A DNA stretch of 6,415 bases, from contig JAISYD010000257.1 of NCBI GenBank assembly GCA_031270145.1, forward strand, positions 1 to 6,415, in the 5' to 3' direction. The notes below the pieces were generated by a model. The model was not told the DNA's origin. It worked only from the letters and a program-made list of their open reading frames with translations, and did no database searches. Shown one piece after another: positions 1-6,415 of the stretch. A program made the translations under genes and the position numbers. The DNA comes from Planctomycetota bacterium. GTDB lineage: Bacteria > Planctomycetota > SZUA-567. Numbering within the stretch: the first letter of the stretch is position 1; each line of letters opens with the position of its first letter.

Positions 1-1
1 C

Positions 2-64
2 ATCCGGCCCCGGGCCAGGCTTTGCGCCGATTGCCGGCGGCGGCTTGAGGAGGGTTCGCCCTGA
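2..64 (+). CDS. DksA/TraR-family zinc-finger protein, C-terminal end (partial)
   Basis: Only the last 20 codons are in the window. The reading frame gives IRPRARLCADCRRRLEEGSP and then TGA at 62-64. This matches the second half of the C4 zinc finger of DksA/TraR proteins, where the pattern is R-P-x-A-x-L-C-x-D-C followed by a basic stretch and a Glu (E. coli DksA has ARPTADLCIDCK). The visible CADC would be the second Cys pair; the first pair must lie upstream. Family members bind RNA polymerase through the secondary channel, and DksA itself acts with ppGpp; shorter TraR-like relatives exist and I cannot tell which this is. Its stop overlaps the lspA start in a CTGA junction, so translation of the two is probably coupled. 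The other frame that is open here ends at 48 and resembles no known protein. Confidence 0.72.
   Translation: MRPRARLCADCRRRLEEGSP
47..54 (+). promoter_or_regulatory. Shine-Dalgarno site that decides the lspA start
   Basis: GAGGAGGG lies six bases before the CTG at 61. It sits inside the last codons of the upstream dksA-like gene. The same 11-mer, CTTGAGGAGGG, occurs again at 587-597 before icd, so this is the organism's strong ribosome-binding site. It fixes the lspA start at CTG 61, because the same frame has a stop at 46-48 and no ATG, GTG or TTG before 274. Confidence 0.75.
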
Positions 65-591
65 CCCCGCTGCGCTGGTTCTGGCTGTCCGCCCTGTCCG
101 CCCTGGCGTTTGATCTGGCCTCGAAATCGCTGATTTTCCAACTGCTGGGCGGCGGGCCGCCCCCCGGCGGTCTTTACGGTCAGGACGACGTCGTTTGGCT
201 CCTGCCCGGCGCCTTCCGGCTAATCTGCCACTACAACACCGGCGGGGCCTTCGGCTGGGCGGCCGGCAACGTCATGCTCTTCCTCGCCGCCACCGCCGTC
301 CTGGTGCCGATCCTGGTGCTGACCGCCTACCAATGCCGCGGATCCGGGGCGCCCCTTTGGGGACTGGGCCTGATCATCGGCGGCGCCCTCGGCAACCTCT
401 ACGACCGGCTTTTCCACCCCGGGGTCAGAGATTTCCTGGAAGTGATCAATCCCGCCAGCGGCCTCGGCCTTTGGCCGGTGTTCAACCTCGCCGACGTCGC
501 CATCGTGATCGGCGTCGCGGCTTACCTGGTTTGGAGTCTCATAAACGCCAACGCCTCCCGCCGCCGCCCGGCGGAAGCGGAGCAGACTTGA
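61..591 (+). CDS. lspA: Lipoprotein signal peptidase (signal peptidase II)
   Basis: This inner-membrane aspartyl protease removes the signal peptide from prolipoproteins after Lgt has lipidated the +1 cysteine. The reading frame from CTG 61 gives 176 residues, close to the usual 160-170, with four hydrophobic segments. Family landmarks are present in order: D18-x3-K22 in the first membrane segment (FDLASK), N59-TGGAF in the periplasmic loop, GGALGNLYDR with catalytic D115, VRDF just after it, and FNLAD with catalytic D145. The C-terminus is a short basic tail. CTG is chosen because it follows a strong Shine-Dalgarno site, overlaps the upstream stop (CTGA) and is the only start that keeps the first membrane helices; the first ATG, at 274, would delete them. 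icd follows after 15 bases, with its ribosome site overlapping the lspA stop. A lipoprotein, a potential substrate, is encoded at 4688. Confidence 0.95.
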   Translation: MTPLRWFWLSALSALAFDLASKSLIFQLLGGGPPPGGLYGQDDVVWLLPGAFRLICHYNTGGAFGWAAGNVMLFLAATAVLVPILVLTAYQCRGSGAPLWGLGLIIGGALGNLYDRLFHPGVRDFLEVINPASGLGLWPVFNLADVAIVIGVAAYLVWSLINANASRRRPAEAEQT

Positions 592-597
592 GGAGGG
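587..597 (+). promoter_or_regulatory. Shine-Dalgarno site for icd, overlapping the lspA stop
   Basis: CTTGAGGAGGG contains the lspA TGA (589-591) and a full GAGGAGGG ribosome-binding core nine bases before ATG 607. The 11-mer is identical to the one before lspA. The arrangement implies that lspA and icd are on one mRNA. Confidence 0.8.
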
Positions 598-606
598 AAC
601 GGGATC

Positions 607-1832
<1,226 letters not shown>

Positions 1833-1836
<4 letters not shown>

Positions 1837-2909
1837 GCATGGCCGGGAAACCGTCATTGTCGGAAGATCGGGATCTGGCGCTTTTTTTCTCCCGGCTGAC
1901 CGCCACCCTCGACCAGGTTCTCGGGGCCGGGGCGCTGGCCGGACGATTGGCCGAGCTGCGCCGGAACGGCTCCGGGTCGAAGCCGCGCCCGGCGGCGCCG
2001 GACGCGGATCCCGCCTTCGAGCGGGCCTTCCGCCGGCTTGGCTTCGCCGTTTCCGCCGGCGCCGGATCGGGCTTTCTGTCCGAGCTGGCGGAGCGGGTCG
2101 GCCGGGCGGCGTACCGTCCGGCCGCGAATATCCGGCTGTTGCTCGAACTTTTCGCCAAGGGTGACGGGAAAGCGGGAATGCCTCCGGTTTGCGGCCCGAC
2201 GCCGAACTGCCTGGCCTGTCTGCTGACCCCCGAATGCGATTACTTCAACCAGCCCCGGAAGCCGCCCGCCGCCCAACTGTCTCCGGCCGAGCGGCTGCTG
2301 GCCGACCGGGCCGCCGCCCTGTCCGACGCCGAACTGGTGAGCCTCCTGATGTTCGGCGGCCGGGCGACCGGCCGGGAGGAGGCGGTGGCGGCTGTTTTCT
2401 CCCGCTACGGCGGGCTGGCCGACATTTTTCAGGCCGACCGGCGGGAGTATTCCGGCCTCCGGGGCATGGAGAAGACGCCGGCCCTGCGGCTGGCGGCGGC
2501 GGCGGAGTTGCACGCCCGGCTGCTGGCCGGTCCCCGGGACGGGAAGTTGCGGCTGGCCTCGGCCGCGGACATTTACCACCGCTACGCCGCCGAGCTCCGC
2601 CAGGCCGGCGGCGGGACGGCGCTGCTTCTGCTGCTGGACGCCGCCAACCGCGTCGGGCGGGTGGTTGCGCTGGACCGGGCCCGGCCGGCGCCGGCCGATA
2701 TCCTCCGGCCGGCGCTGCGGGAGGGCGCCGCCCGGCTGGCGCTGCTGCTTGACGGCCAGTCCGGGACGCCGGCGCCGGATGTGGCCGATTTGGACTTTGT
2801 CCGCCGCTTGCGCGCCGCCTCGGATATCGTCGGGCCGCCGCTCCTGGACTGCGTCGTCGCCGGGGAAAACGGCTATTACAGTTTCGCCGAGGCCGGAACG
2901 CTGGGCTAG
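1833..2909 (+). CDS. RadC-like protein with degenerate JAB/MPN domain and N-terminal four-cysteine region
   Basis: The protein has 358 residues, whereas ordinary RadC has about 220-230. Residues 150-226 match the RadC N-terminal part: SPAERLL at 150-156, LSDAELVSLL, and a helix-hairpin-helix-like GLRGMEK segment (208-214) ending in AELHARL. Residues about 235-358 match the JAB/MPN part, including ADILRPALREGAARLALLL and the terminal YYSFAEAG (348-355). However, the metal motif HNHPSG is replaced by LDGQSG (306-311), so both histidines are lost; only D319 of the P-x3-D pattern remains, and the usual D-H near the end is D-C. Metal-dependent catalysis is unlikely. The N-terminal extension ends in C120-x5-C126-x2-C129-x5-C135, like the iron-sulfur loop of endonuclease III (C-x6-C-x2-C-x5-C). 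The start is GTG 1833 (GTGA overlap with icd); ATG 1839 is an alternative. The function of RadC itself is unsettled, so I give no gene symbol. Confidence 0.82.
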
Positions 2910-2927
2910 CGCCGCGGCCGCGCTTTT
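2908..2927 (+). terminator. Possible weak hairpin plus short T-run after the RadC-like gene
   Basis: AGCGC (2908-2912) can pair with GCGCT (2920-2924) around a seven-base GC-rich loop, with only three or four Ts at the end. The stem is short and begins in the stop codon of the RadC-like gene. It could be a leaky terminator or attenuator before the transporter, or chance in GC-rich DNA. The 35-base gap holds nothing else apart from the transporter's ribosome site (GGAAAGGTG, 2928-2936). Confidence 0.2.
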
Positions 2928-2944
2928 GGAAAGGTGCTTGTCGA

Positions 2945-4219
2945 ATGGACGCGTCAATCAAGCGCTGGCTTATCCTTTTCGCCGGAGTGGTCGCCAATGT
3001 CTGCCAGGGCGTCGCCTACACCTCCAGCATCTTCATGCAACCGCTCGGCAAGGCCCTGGGCCGGCCCGAAGCCGAATGGCCGAGCGAGTGGGGGGTCATC
3101 TTCGCCATGACCCTGGCCTGCCTGCCGGTCGGCATGCTGCTTTCGGGCAAGCTGGCGGATCTCGGCCGCACTCGCCTGACCATCGGGCTGGGAGCCGCCC
3201 TTTTCGGCTTCGGCCTGATCCTGGCCGGCTTCGGCGGCTCGGTCGCCTGGATGGCGGTCACCCTCGGGATGATGACCTCGGTGGGCAGCGGCTGCGCCTA
3301 CGGAACCGTCATCGGCTCGATGGTGCGCTGGTTCCCGGATCGCCGCGGGCTCGCCTCCGGCATCGTGGTGGCAGCGGTGGGCCTGGGCCCCATCATCCTC
3401 GCCCCGCTGGCCAGCGCCCTGATGGCGGCCTACGGGGTCATGGCCATGTTCAAAATCCTCGGCGTCATCTGCCTGCTCGCCATGGGCGCCGCCGCCGTCT
3501 GTGTGACCAACCCGCCGGTCGGCTACGCCCCCGCCGGCCGCCCGCCGCCCGCCGCCGCCCCCGGCCGGCCGGCCGGAGGCGAGGATGTCGATTGGCGGCG
3601 CATGCTGGTCCGGCCGCGCTTCTGGCTGCTGTACGCTTGCTATTTCTGCGGCGTGTTCGCCGGAGTGCTGGTCAATGGCTTCGCCGCCCCCATCGCCAGC
3701 GAGCTGATCCGCAAACAAGGGCTGGCCGGCGCCGGGGCGGAAACCGCCGCCGCCGCCTTTGCGGTCATGCTTTTCGCCTTCGCCAGCGCCGGCGGACGCA
3801 TTCTCTGGGGCTTTCTCTCGGATCTGCTGGGCCGGATATTCATGATTGGGCTGGCCTTCGCCCTGACCGCCCTGGCCATGTTCACCCTGTACGGCGGCTT
3901 GGAGACGCCCGGCGTCTTCCTGCCCTGCCTGTTCATGGCCGGCCTCTGCTACGGCGGCATCTTCGGGACCTTCCCCAGCCTGTCGGCCGAGTCGTTCGGG
4001 CTGAAAAACGCCGCCGTCAACCTCGCTATCCTTTTCACCTCCTTCTCCCTGGTGGCGTTCCTCGCCCCCCAGGTGGTGGCCCATTACCGGGCGGGCGGCC
4101 CCGACGATCACCCCAAGGCGTTCCTGGTGGCGGGTTGCGTCGCGGCGGCGGGGATCGTTTTGTCGATGCTGGTTGGAGGCGCGCGGAAGGGAGGGACGGA
4201 CGTTGAGCGGCGGAAATGA
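2945..4219 (+). CDS. MFS transporter, oxalate/formate antiporter (OFA)-like family
   Basis: This is a predicted inner-membrane carrier of 424 residues with about twelve hydrophobic segments in two halves. Features typical of the OFA branch of the major facilitator superfamily are visible: the opening WLILFAGVVANVCQGVAYTSSIF, the loop 2-3 motif GKLADLGRTR (68-77), GCAYGTVIGSMVRWFPDRRGLASG in the middle of the first half, NPPVGYAP at the start of the central loop, the VDWRRMLVRPRFWLLY entry to the second half, GGRILWGFLSDLLGR, and FGLKNAAVN near the end. The central loop (198-213) is a Pro/Ala/Gly-rich linker. OFA members exchange or import small carboxylates such as oxalate, formate or other monocarboxylates; the substrate cannot be read from the sequence. 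ATG 2945 has GGAAAGGTG eight bases upstream. Its 3' end overlaps the thioesterase gene, which suggests co-translation and a shared role in organic-acid or acyl-CoA handling (inference). Confidence 0.88.
   Translation: MDASIKRWLILFAGVVANVCQGVAYTSSIFMQPLGKALGRPEAEWPSEWGVIFAMTLACLPVGMLLSGKLADLGRTRLTIGLGAALFGFGLILAGFGGSVAWMAVTLGMMTSVGSGCAYGTVIGSMVRWFPDRRGLASGIVVAAVGLGPIILAPLASALMAAYGVMAMFKILGVICLLAMGAAAVCVTNPPVGYAPAGRPPPAAAPGRPAGGEDVDWRRMLVRPRFWLLYACYFCGVFAGVLVNGFAAPIASELIRKQGLAGAGAETAAAAFAVMLFAFASAGGRILWGFLSDLLGRIFMIGLAFALTALAMFTLYGGLETPGVFLPCLFMAGLCYGGIFGTFPSLSAESFGLKNAAVNLAILFTSFSLVAFLAPQVVAHYRAGGPDDHPKAFLVAGCVAAAGIVLSMLVGGARKGGTDVERRK
4187..4195 (+). promoter_or_regulatory. Shine-Dalgarno site supporting the TTG start of the thioesterase
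   Basis: AAGGGAGGG lies inside the end of the transporter gene, seven bases before TTG 4203. The downstream alternative, ATG 4242, has only GC-rich sequence with no purine-rich ribosome site in front, so the TTG start is preferred. Confidence 0.5.
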
Positions 4220-4619
4220 AAACCACGGCTGGCGCCGGATCATGGGCGACGACGCCTATGCCGGGATCACCGGCTTGGAGGTGCTTAGGGCGGAGCCGGG
4301 GCTGGCCGAGGTGCGGCTGCCCGTGACCCCGGCGGTGTTGAACGGCCACGGCATAGTCCATGGCGGGGCGCTTTTTACCCTGGCCGACTATGCCGCCGCC
4401 ATCGCCGCCAACCTGCTGGGCGAGCCGACGGTCGGGGCCTACGCCAGCATCTCCTATCTCCGGTCGGTGCGGAAGGGCTTCGCCGTCGCGCGGGCCAGGA
4501 CCGAGCGGGCCGGCCGGCGCCTGAAGGTGCAGTCGGTGGAAATTCGCGACGACGAGGGGGAGTTGGCGGCGATTTTCCAATGCGGCTCGATGACGGTGGC
4601 GGGAAAGCCCCCGGCTTGA
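4203..4619 (+). CDS. PaaI-like hotdog-fold thioesterase
   Basis: The protein has 138 residues from TTG 4203, or 125 from ATG 4242, in the range of PaaI/YdiI-type acyl-CoA thioesterases. The signature is clear: N47-GHGIVHGGALFTLAD (47-62), where the HGG turn (H53-G55) and D62 correspond to the oxyanion and catalytic region of the family, followed by the long hotdog helix YAAAIAANLLG. Later strands include ISYLRSVRKGFAVARARTERAGRR, typical of the middle of the fold. Such enzymes are cytoplasmic, usually tetrameric, and hydrolyse acyl- or aryl-CoA thioesters; the substrate here is unknown. The gene overlaps the transporter by 17 bases, so the two are likely translationally linked. Its stop codon lies inside the -35 box of the next promoter. 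Confidence 0.88.
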   Translation: MSGGNENHGWRRIMGDDAYAGITGLEVLRAEPGLAEVRLPVTPAVLNGHGIVHGGALFTLADYAAAIAANLLGEPTVGAYASISYLRSVRKGFAVARARTERAGRRLKVQSVEIRDDEGELAAIFQCGSMTVAGKPPA

Positions 4620-4643
4620 CGCGGGACGGTTTTTCGCCATAAT
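4616..4643 (+). promoter_or_regulatory. Near-consensus sigma-70 promoter for the lipoprotein/LOG/kinase unit
   Basis: TTGACG (4616-4621) and CATAAT (4638-4643) are separated by 16 bases, and each box differs from the sigma-70 consensus at one position. In such GC-rich DNA this pairing is unlikely to be casual. The -35 box contains the thioesterase stop codon (4617-4619). A start near 4650 would give a leader of about 38 bases before ATG 4688. That leader holds a run of eight Ts (4667-4674) and the ribosome site GGGGA (4676-4680). No operator repeat is obvious. Confidence 0.65.
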
Positions 4644-4687
4644 GGGATGGATTGGATTGCCGACGGTTTTTTTTCGGGGACGAAAAC

Positions 4688-4975
4688 ATGCGTAAATCCC
4701 TGCTTTTGCCGCTGGCGCTGGCCGGCTTGGCGCTTTTCCCGGGTTGCGGCAAGATCGCCGGCCCCCGCTTCTGGTGGGACGATCAAAGCCAGGCGCGGCT
4801 GCCCGACGACTACCAGTTGCCGGCCGATCTCGGCGCCCCGTCCGAAGCCGGGGCCGGGCGGAGCGCCGATCCCTCCGGCGGCGATTTGTCCGAGGACAGC
4901 CTCCGCGATTTTCGCGCCAACCTCGATCAGGCGGAGGAGAAGCAAAAGAGCGACGCCTCCCTGCTCAGTTTTTAA
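4688..4975 (+). CDS. Small predicted lipoprotein of unknown function
   Basis: The protein has 95 residues. The first 19 form a lipoprotein signal peptide: M-R-K-S, then the hydrophobic LLLPLALAGLALFPG, with C20 as the likely lipidated cysteine. The lipobox reads F-P-G-C, so Phe replaces the usual Leu at -3, but Gly at -1 is standard. The mature part (76 residues) is hydrophilic and acidic, rich in Asp, Glu, Gly, Ser and Pro, with a WW pair near the start, and probably extended apart from a short helix-prone end (LRDFRANLDQAEEKQK). I recognise no family. ATG 4688 is chosen because it follows GGGGA by seven bases and places the signal peptide at the N-terminus; an in-frame ATG at 4652 would add twelve residues ahead of it. 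It is the first gene after the promoter at 4616 and lies ten bases before the LOG gene, so the two are probably co-transcribed. Confidence 0.78.
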   Translation: MRKSLLLPLALAGLALFPGCGKIAGPRFWWDDQSQARLPDDYQLPADLGAPSEAGAGRSADPSGGDLSEDSLRDFRANLDQAEEKQKSDASLLSF

Positions 4976-4985
4976 GGCCGCCGAC

Positions 4986-5690
4986 ATGGGCATTGCCGAC
5001 AACTACGCCGCCGATGATTTCCGCAATCTCGATCCCTGGCGGATTTTCCGCATCATGGCGGAATTTGTCGAGGGCTTCGAGGCGATGGCGCGGATCACCA
5101 ACGGGGTGAGCGTTTTCGGCTCGGCCAGGACCCGGGAGGACAACTCCTATTACCAAATGGCGGCGGAGATGGGCAGGAAGCTCACCCTGGCCGGCTACAC
5201 CGTCATCACCGGCGGCGGTCCGGGCATCATGGAGGCGGCCAACCGCGGCGCCAGCGAGGCCGGCGGCCGCTCGATCGGCCTCAATATCGATCTCCCCTAC
5301 GAGCAGAAGCCCAACCCCTACATCGGCCAGCTCCTGTCCTTCCGCTATTTCTTCTGCCGCAAGGTCATGTTCGCCAAGTATTCCCGGGCGTTGGTGGCCT
5401 TTCCCGGCGGGTTCGGGACGCTGGACGAGCTGTTCGAGCACATCACCCTGGCCCAGACCGGGAAAATACCCTGCCTCCCCATCGTCATGGTCGGCGCCGC
5501 CTTCTGGCGCGGCATGCTGGCCTGGATCCGCGAGACGCTCCTGGAGCGGGAAAAATGCGTCGGCCCGGAGGACATGTCCCTGTTCCGCGTCGTCGACTCG
5601 GTGGACGAGGGCATGGCGGTCCTCAAGGAGTGGATTCCCGCCGCCGCCTCGGCCCGGGACTCGGCCCGCCTGACCGCGCGGGGAAAGTGA
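4986..5690 (+). CDS. LOG-family nucleoside 5'-monophosphate phosphoribohydrolase (TIGR00730-like)
   Basis: The protein has 234 residues with a Rossmann-like core. The family motifs are present: VSVFGSAR near residue 42, GGGPGIMEAANRGA (76-89), FRYFFCRKVMF (119-129, with R125 the probable catalytic arginine) and PGGFGTLDE (140-148), matching the PGGxGTxxE signature with catalytic E148. Plant and bacterial LOG enzymes cleave the N-glycosidic bond of cytokinin or purine 5'-monophosphates to base plus ribose 5-phosphate; older databases call them lysine decarboxylases, which is a misannotation. The N-terminal lead DPWRIFRIMAEFVEGFE is typical of the longer bacterial forms and supports ATG 4986, although only a weak AAGG precedes it. 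The frame is open far upstream, but that part overlaps the lipoprotein gene and is Arg/Pro-rich shadow sequence. It is followed after six bases, in the same frame, by a histidine kinase gene. Confidence 0.93.
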   Translation: MGIADNYAADDFRNLDPWRIFRIMAEFVEGFEAMARITNGVSVFGSARTREDNSYYQMAAEMGRKLTLAGYTVITGGGPGIMEAANRGASEAGGRSIGLNIDLPYEQKPNPYIGQLLSFRYFFCRKVMFAKYSRALVAFPGGFGTLDELFEHITLAQTGKIPCLPIVMVGAAFWRGMLAWIRETLLEREKCVGPEDMSLFRVVDSVDEGMAVLKEWIPAAASARDSARLTARGK

Positions 5691-5696
5691 GCCGCC

Positions 5697-6415
5697 ATGC
5701 TCAAGCGCGTCCGCGCCGGGGACGAGGAGGAAAAGTCCCGCGAGGAGCGCCTGGCCCATGTCGGCCTCATGGCGGCCGGCCTCATCCACGAGATAAAGAC
5801 GCCGCTCCACGCCATCATGCTGACCGTCCAGATGCTGGCGGAGGACGCCGTTCGTCTGCCCCCCGACATCCGCCCCAGGTTCGAGCGCCGCAGCCGCCGG
5901 GTTTACGACGAGGTCAAGTCGCTTTCCCGCATGCTCGACGCCTTTCTTTCCCTGGCCCGGCCGCCCCGGGCGGATCCGGTTCCCATCGATCTCAACCAGT
6001 TCATCCGCGATCTGATGGAGTTCGCCAAGGCCGAGATGGAAGAGGCCGACATCGTCCTGGAGTCCAATCTGGCGCGCGACATGTATCCGGTCGTGCTGGA
6101 CAAGAACCAATTCACTCACGTCGTCCTCAATTTGCTGAGGAACGCTTCCGAGTCCATTGAGGCGCTCCGGGAAAGGCTCGACGATCATTTCGAGGGCCAT
6201 ATCGTCGTGGCCACCGCCGAGGACGATGACGCCATCAGCCTGATCGTCCAGGACGACGGCGTCGGGATCCAGCCGGGGGACGAGGAACGGGTTTTCGAGG
6301 TTTTCTACACCACCAAGCCCAACGGCACCGGTCTGGGGCTGGCGCTGGTCCAGCGCCTGATCGAGGAGCACCGGGGGACGATCCGCGTCGATCCGCTGGT
6401 GGAGCGGGGAGCCCG
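5697..6415 (+). CDS. Sensor-less cytoplasmic histidine kinase (partial, runs off the window)
   Basis: The frame is open from ATG 5697 to the window end, giving 239 complete codons. All kinase boxes are visible: the H-box AAGLIHEIKTPLHAI with phospho-acceptor H31, a second dimerisation helix ending SLSRMLDAFLSLARP, the N-box NLLRNASES with N149, the G1 box DDGVGI (186-191), the F-box FEVFYTTK (200-207) and the G2 box GTGLGLALV (210-218). Only the tail of the ATPase domain is missing, with any extra domain. Before the H-box there are just 30 charged residues and no membrane segment, PAS or HAMP domain, so the input must come from another protein. The domain resembles the NtrB/AtoS type. A GGGGAAAG sequence nine bases upstream is a fair ribosome site. 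It directly follows the LOG gene; a response regulator is expected downstream but is not in view. Confidence 0.92.
   Translation, partial: MLKRVRAGDEEEKSREERLAHVGLMAAGLIHEIKTPLHAIMLTVQMLAEDAVRLPPDIRPRFERRSRRVYDEVKSLSRMLDAFLSLARPPRADPVPIDLNQFIRDLMEFAKAEMEEADIVLESNLARDMYPVVLDKNQFTHVVLNLLRNASESIEALRERLDDHFEGHIVVATAEDDDAISLIVQDDGVGIQPGDEERVFEVFYTTKPNGTGLGLALVQRLIEEHRGTIRVDPLVERGA

Noticed and set aside
274..591. lspA starting at the first ATG (105 residues)
   Set aside because: It would remove the D-x3-K segment and the N59 loop conserved in signal peptidase II, and it has no ribosome site.
1881..1889. Run of seven Ts early in the RadC-like gene as a phase-variation or frameshift site
   Set aside because: The run encodes Leu-Phe-Phe in frame, and the downstream frame is intact. 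There is no repeat-length evidence, so slippage is only speculation.
1854..2957. - strand open frame opposite the RadC-like gene
   Set aside because: It is rich in Gln, Arg, Gly and Pro, has no recognisable domain, and is fully explained by codon bias of the + strand gene, which carries RadC-family motifs.
3536..3583. GC-only repeats and the 16-base palindrome of four CCGG units at 3561-3576 as a possible regulatory site
   Set aside because: They fall in the coding sequence for the Pro/Ala/Gly-rich central loop of the transporter, and low-complexity codons explain them.
2665..4206. + strand open frame of 513 codons in another frame through the transporter
   Set aside because: It is extremely rich in Arg, Pro and Gly and spans the end of the RadC-like gene and the transporter, both better supported in their own frames.
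2954..4243. - strand open frame opposite the OFA transporter
   Set aside because: Its composition is His/Gly/Gln/Asp-rich with no hydrophobic core or motif. The + strand frame is a clear twelve-segment carrier.
4647..4985. Upstream extension of the LOG frame to an ATG at 4647
   Set aside because: The added 113 residues are Arg/Pro/Ala-rich and overlap the lipoprotein gene, which has a signal peptide and a ribosome site. The LOG family N-terminus matches the start at 4986.
4965..6371. - strand open frame (468 codons) opposite the LOG and kinase genes
   Set aside because: Both + strand genes have full sets of catalytic motifs, and the antisense product shows none.

Overview
The window is a gene-dense, GC-rich (about two-thirds by eye) stretch of bacterial chromosome. 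All recognisable genes lie on the + strand, with gaps of 70 bases or less and several overlapping stop/start junctions. Shine-Dalgarno sites are strong and canonical (the 11-mer CTTGAGGAGGG occurs before both lspA and icd). A DksA/TraR-type zinc-finger gene directly before lspA, an OFA-type transporter and the gene styles overall suggest a Gram-negative proteobacterium, possibly of the former Deltaproteobacteria/Desulfobacterota. That placement is an inference; no rRNA or other phylogenetic marker is present. No mobile element, tRNA, rRNA or CRISPR array is visible.

Layout. (1) Bases 2-64 are the tail of a DksA/TraR C4 zinc-finger gene. (2) 61-591 is lspA (lipoprotein signal peptidase), apparently starting at a CTG that shares bases with the dksA-like stop. 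(3) 607-1836 is icd, an NADP-type isocitrate dehydrogenase with a complete active site. (4) 1833-2909 is a RadC-like protein with an unusual N-terminal extension carrying an endonuclease III-style four-cysteine loop, and a JAB/MPN domain whose metal-binding histidines are gone. (5) 2945-4219 is an OFA-family MFS transporter. (6) 4203-4619 is a PaaI-type hotdog thioesterase that overlaps the transporter end. (7) A near-consensus sigma-70 promoter (4616-4643) then starts what looks like a second transcription unit: a small lipoprotein (4688-4975), a LOG-family nucleotide phosphoribohydrolase (4986-5690) and a sensor-less histidine kinase (5697 to beyond the window end).

How they may work together. 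Bases 1-4619 look like one long transcript, or two with a weak break near 2908-2927. It mixes envelope, central carbon and DNA-repair-like functions, with the transporter and thioesterase suggesting carboxylate or acyl-CoA handling. The second unit pairs a nucleotide-cleaving LOG enzyme with a two-component kinase whose partner should lie just downstream. The features most worth a second look are the degenerate RadC fused to a cysteine-cluster region, the CTG start of lspA, and the lipoprotein/LOG/kinase cassette with its own promoter.
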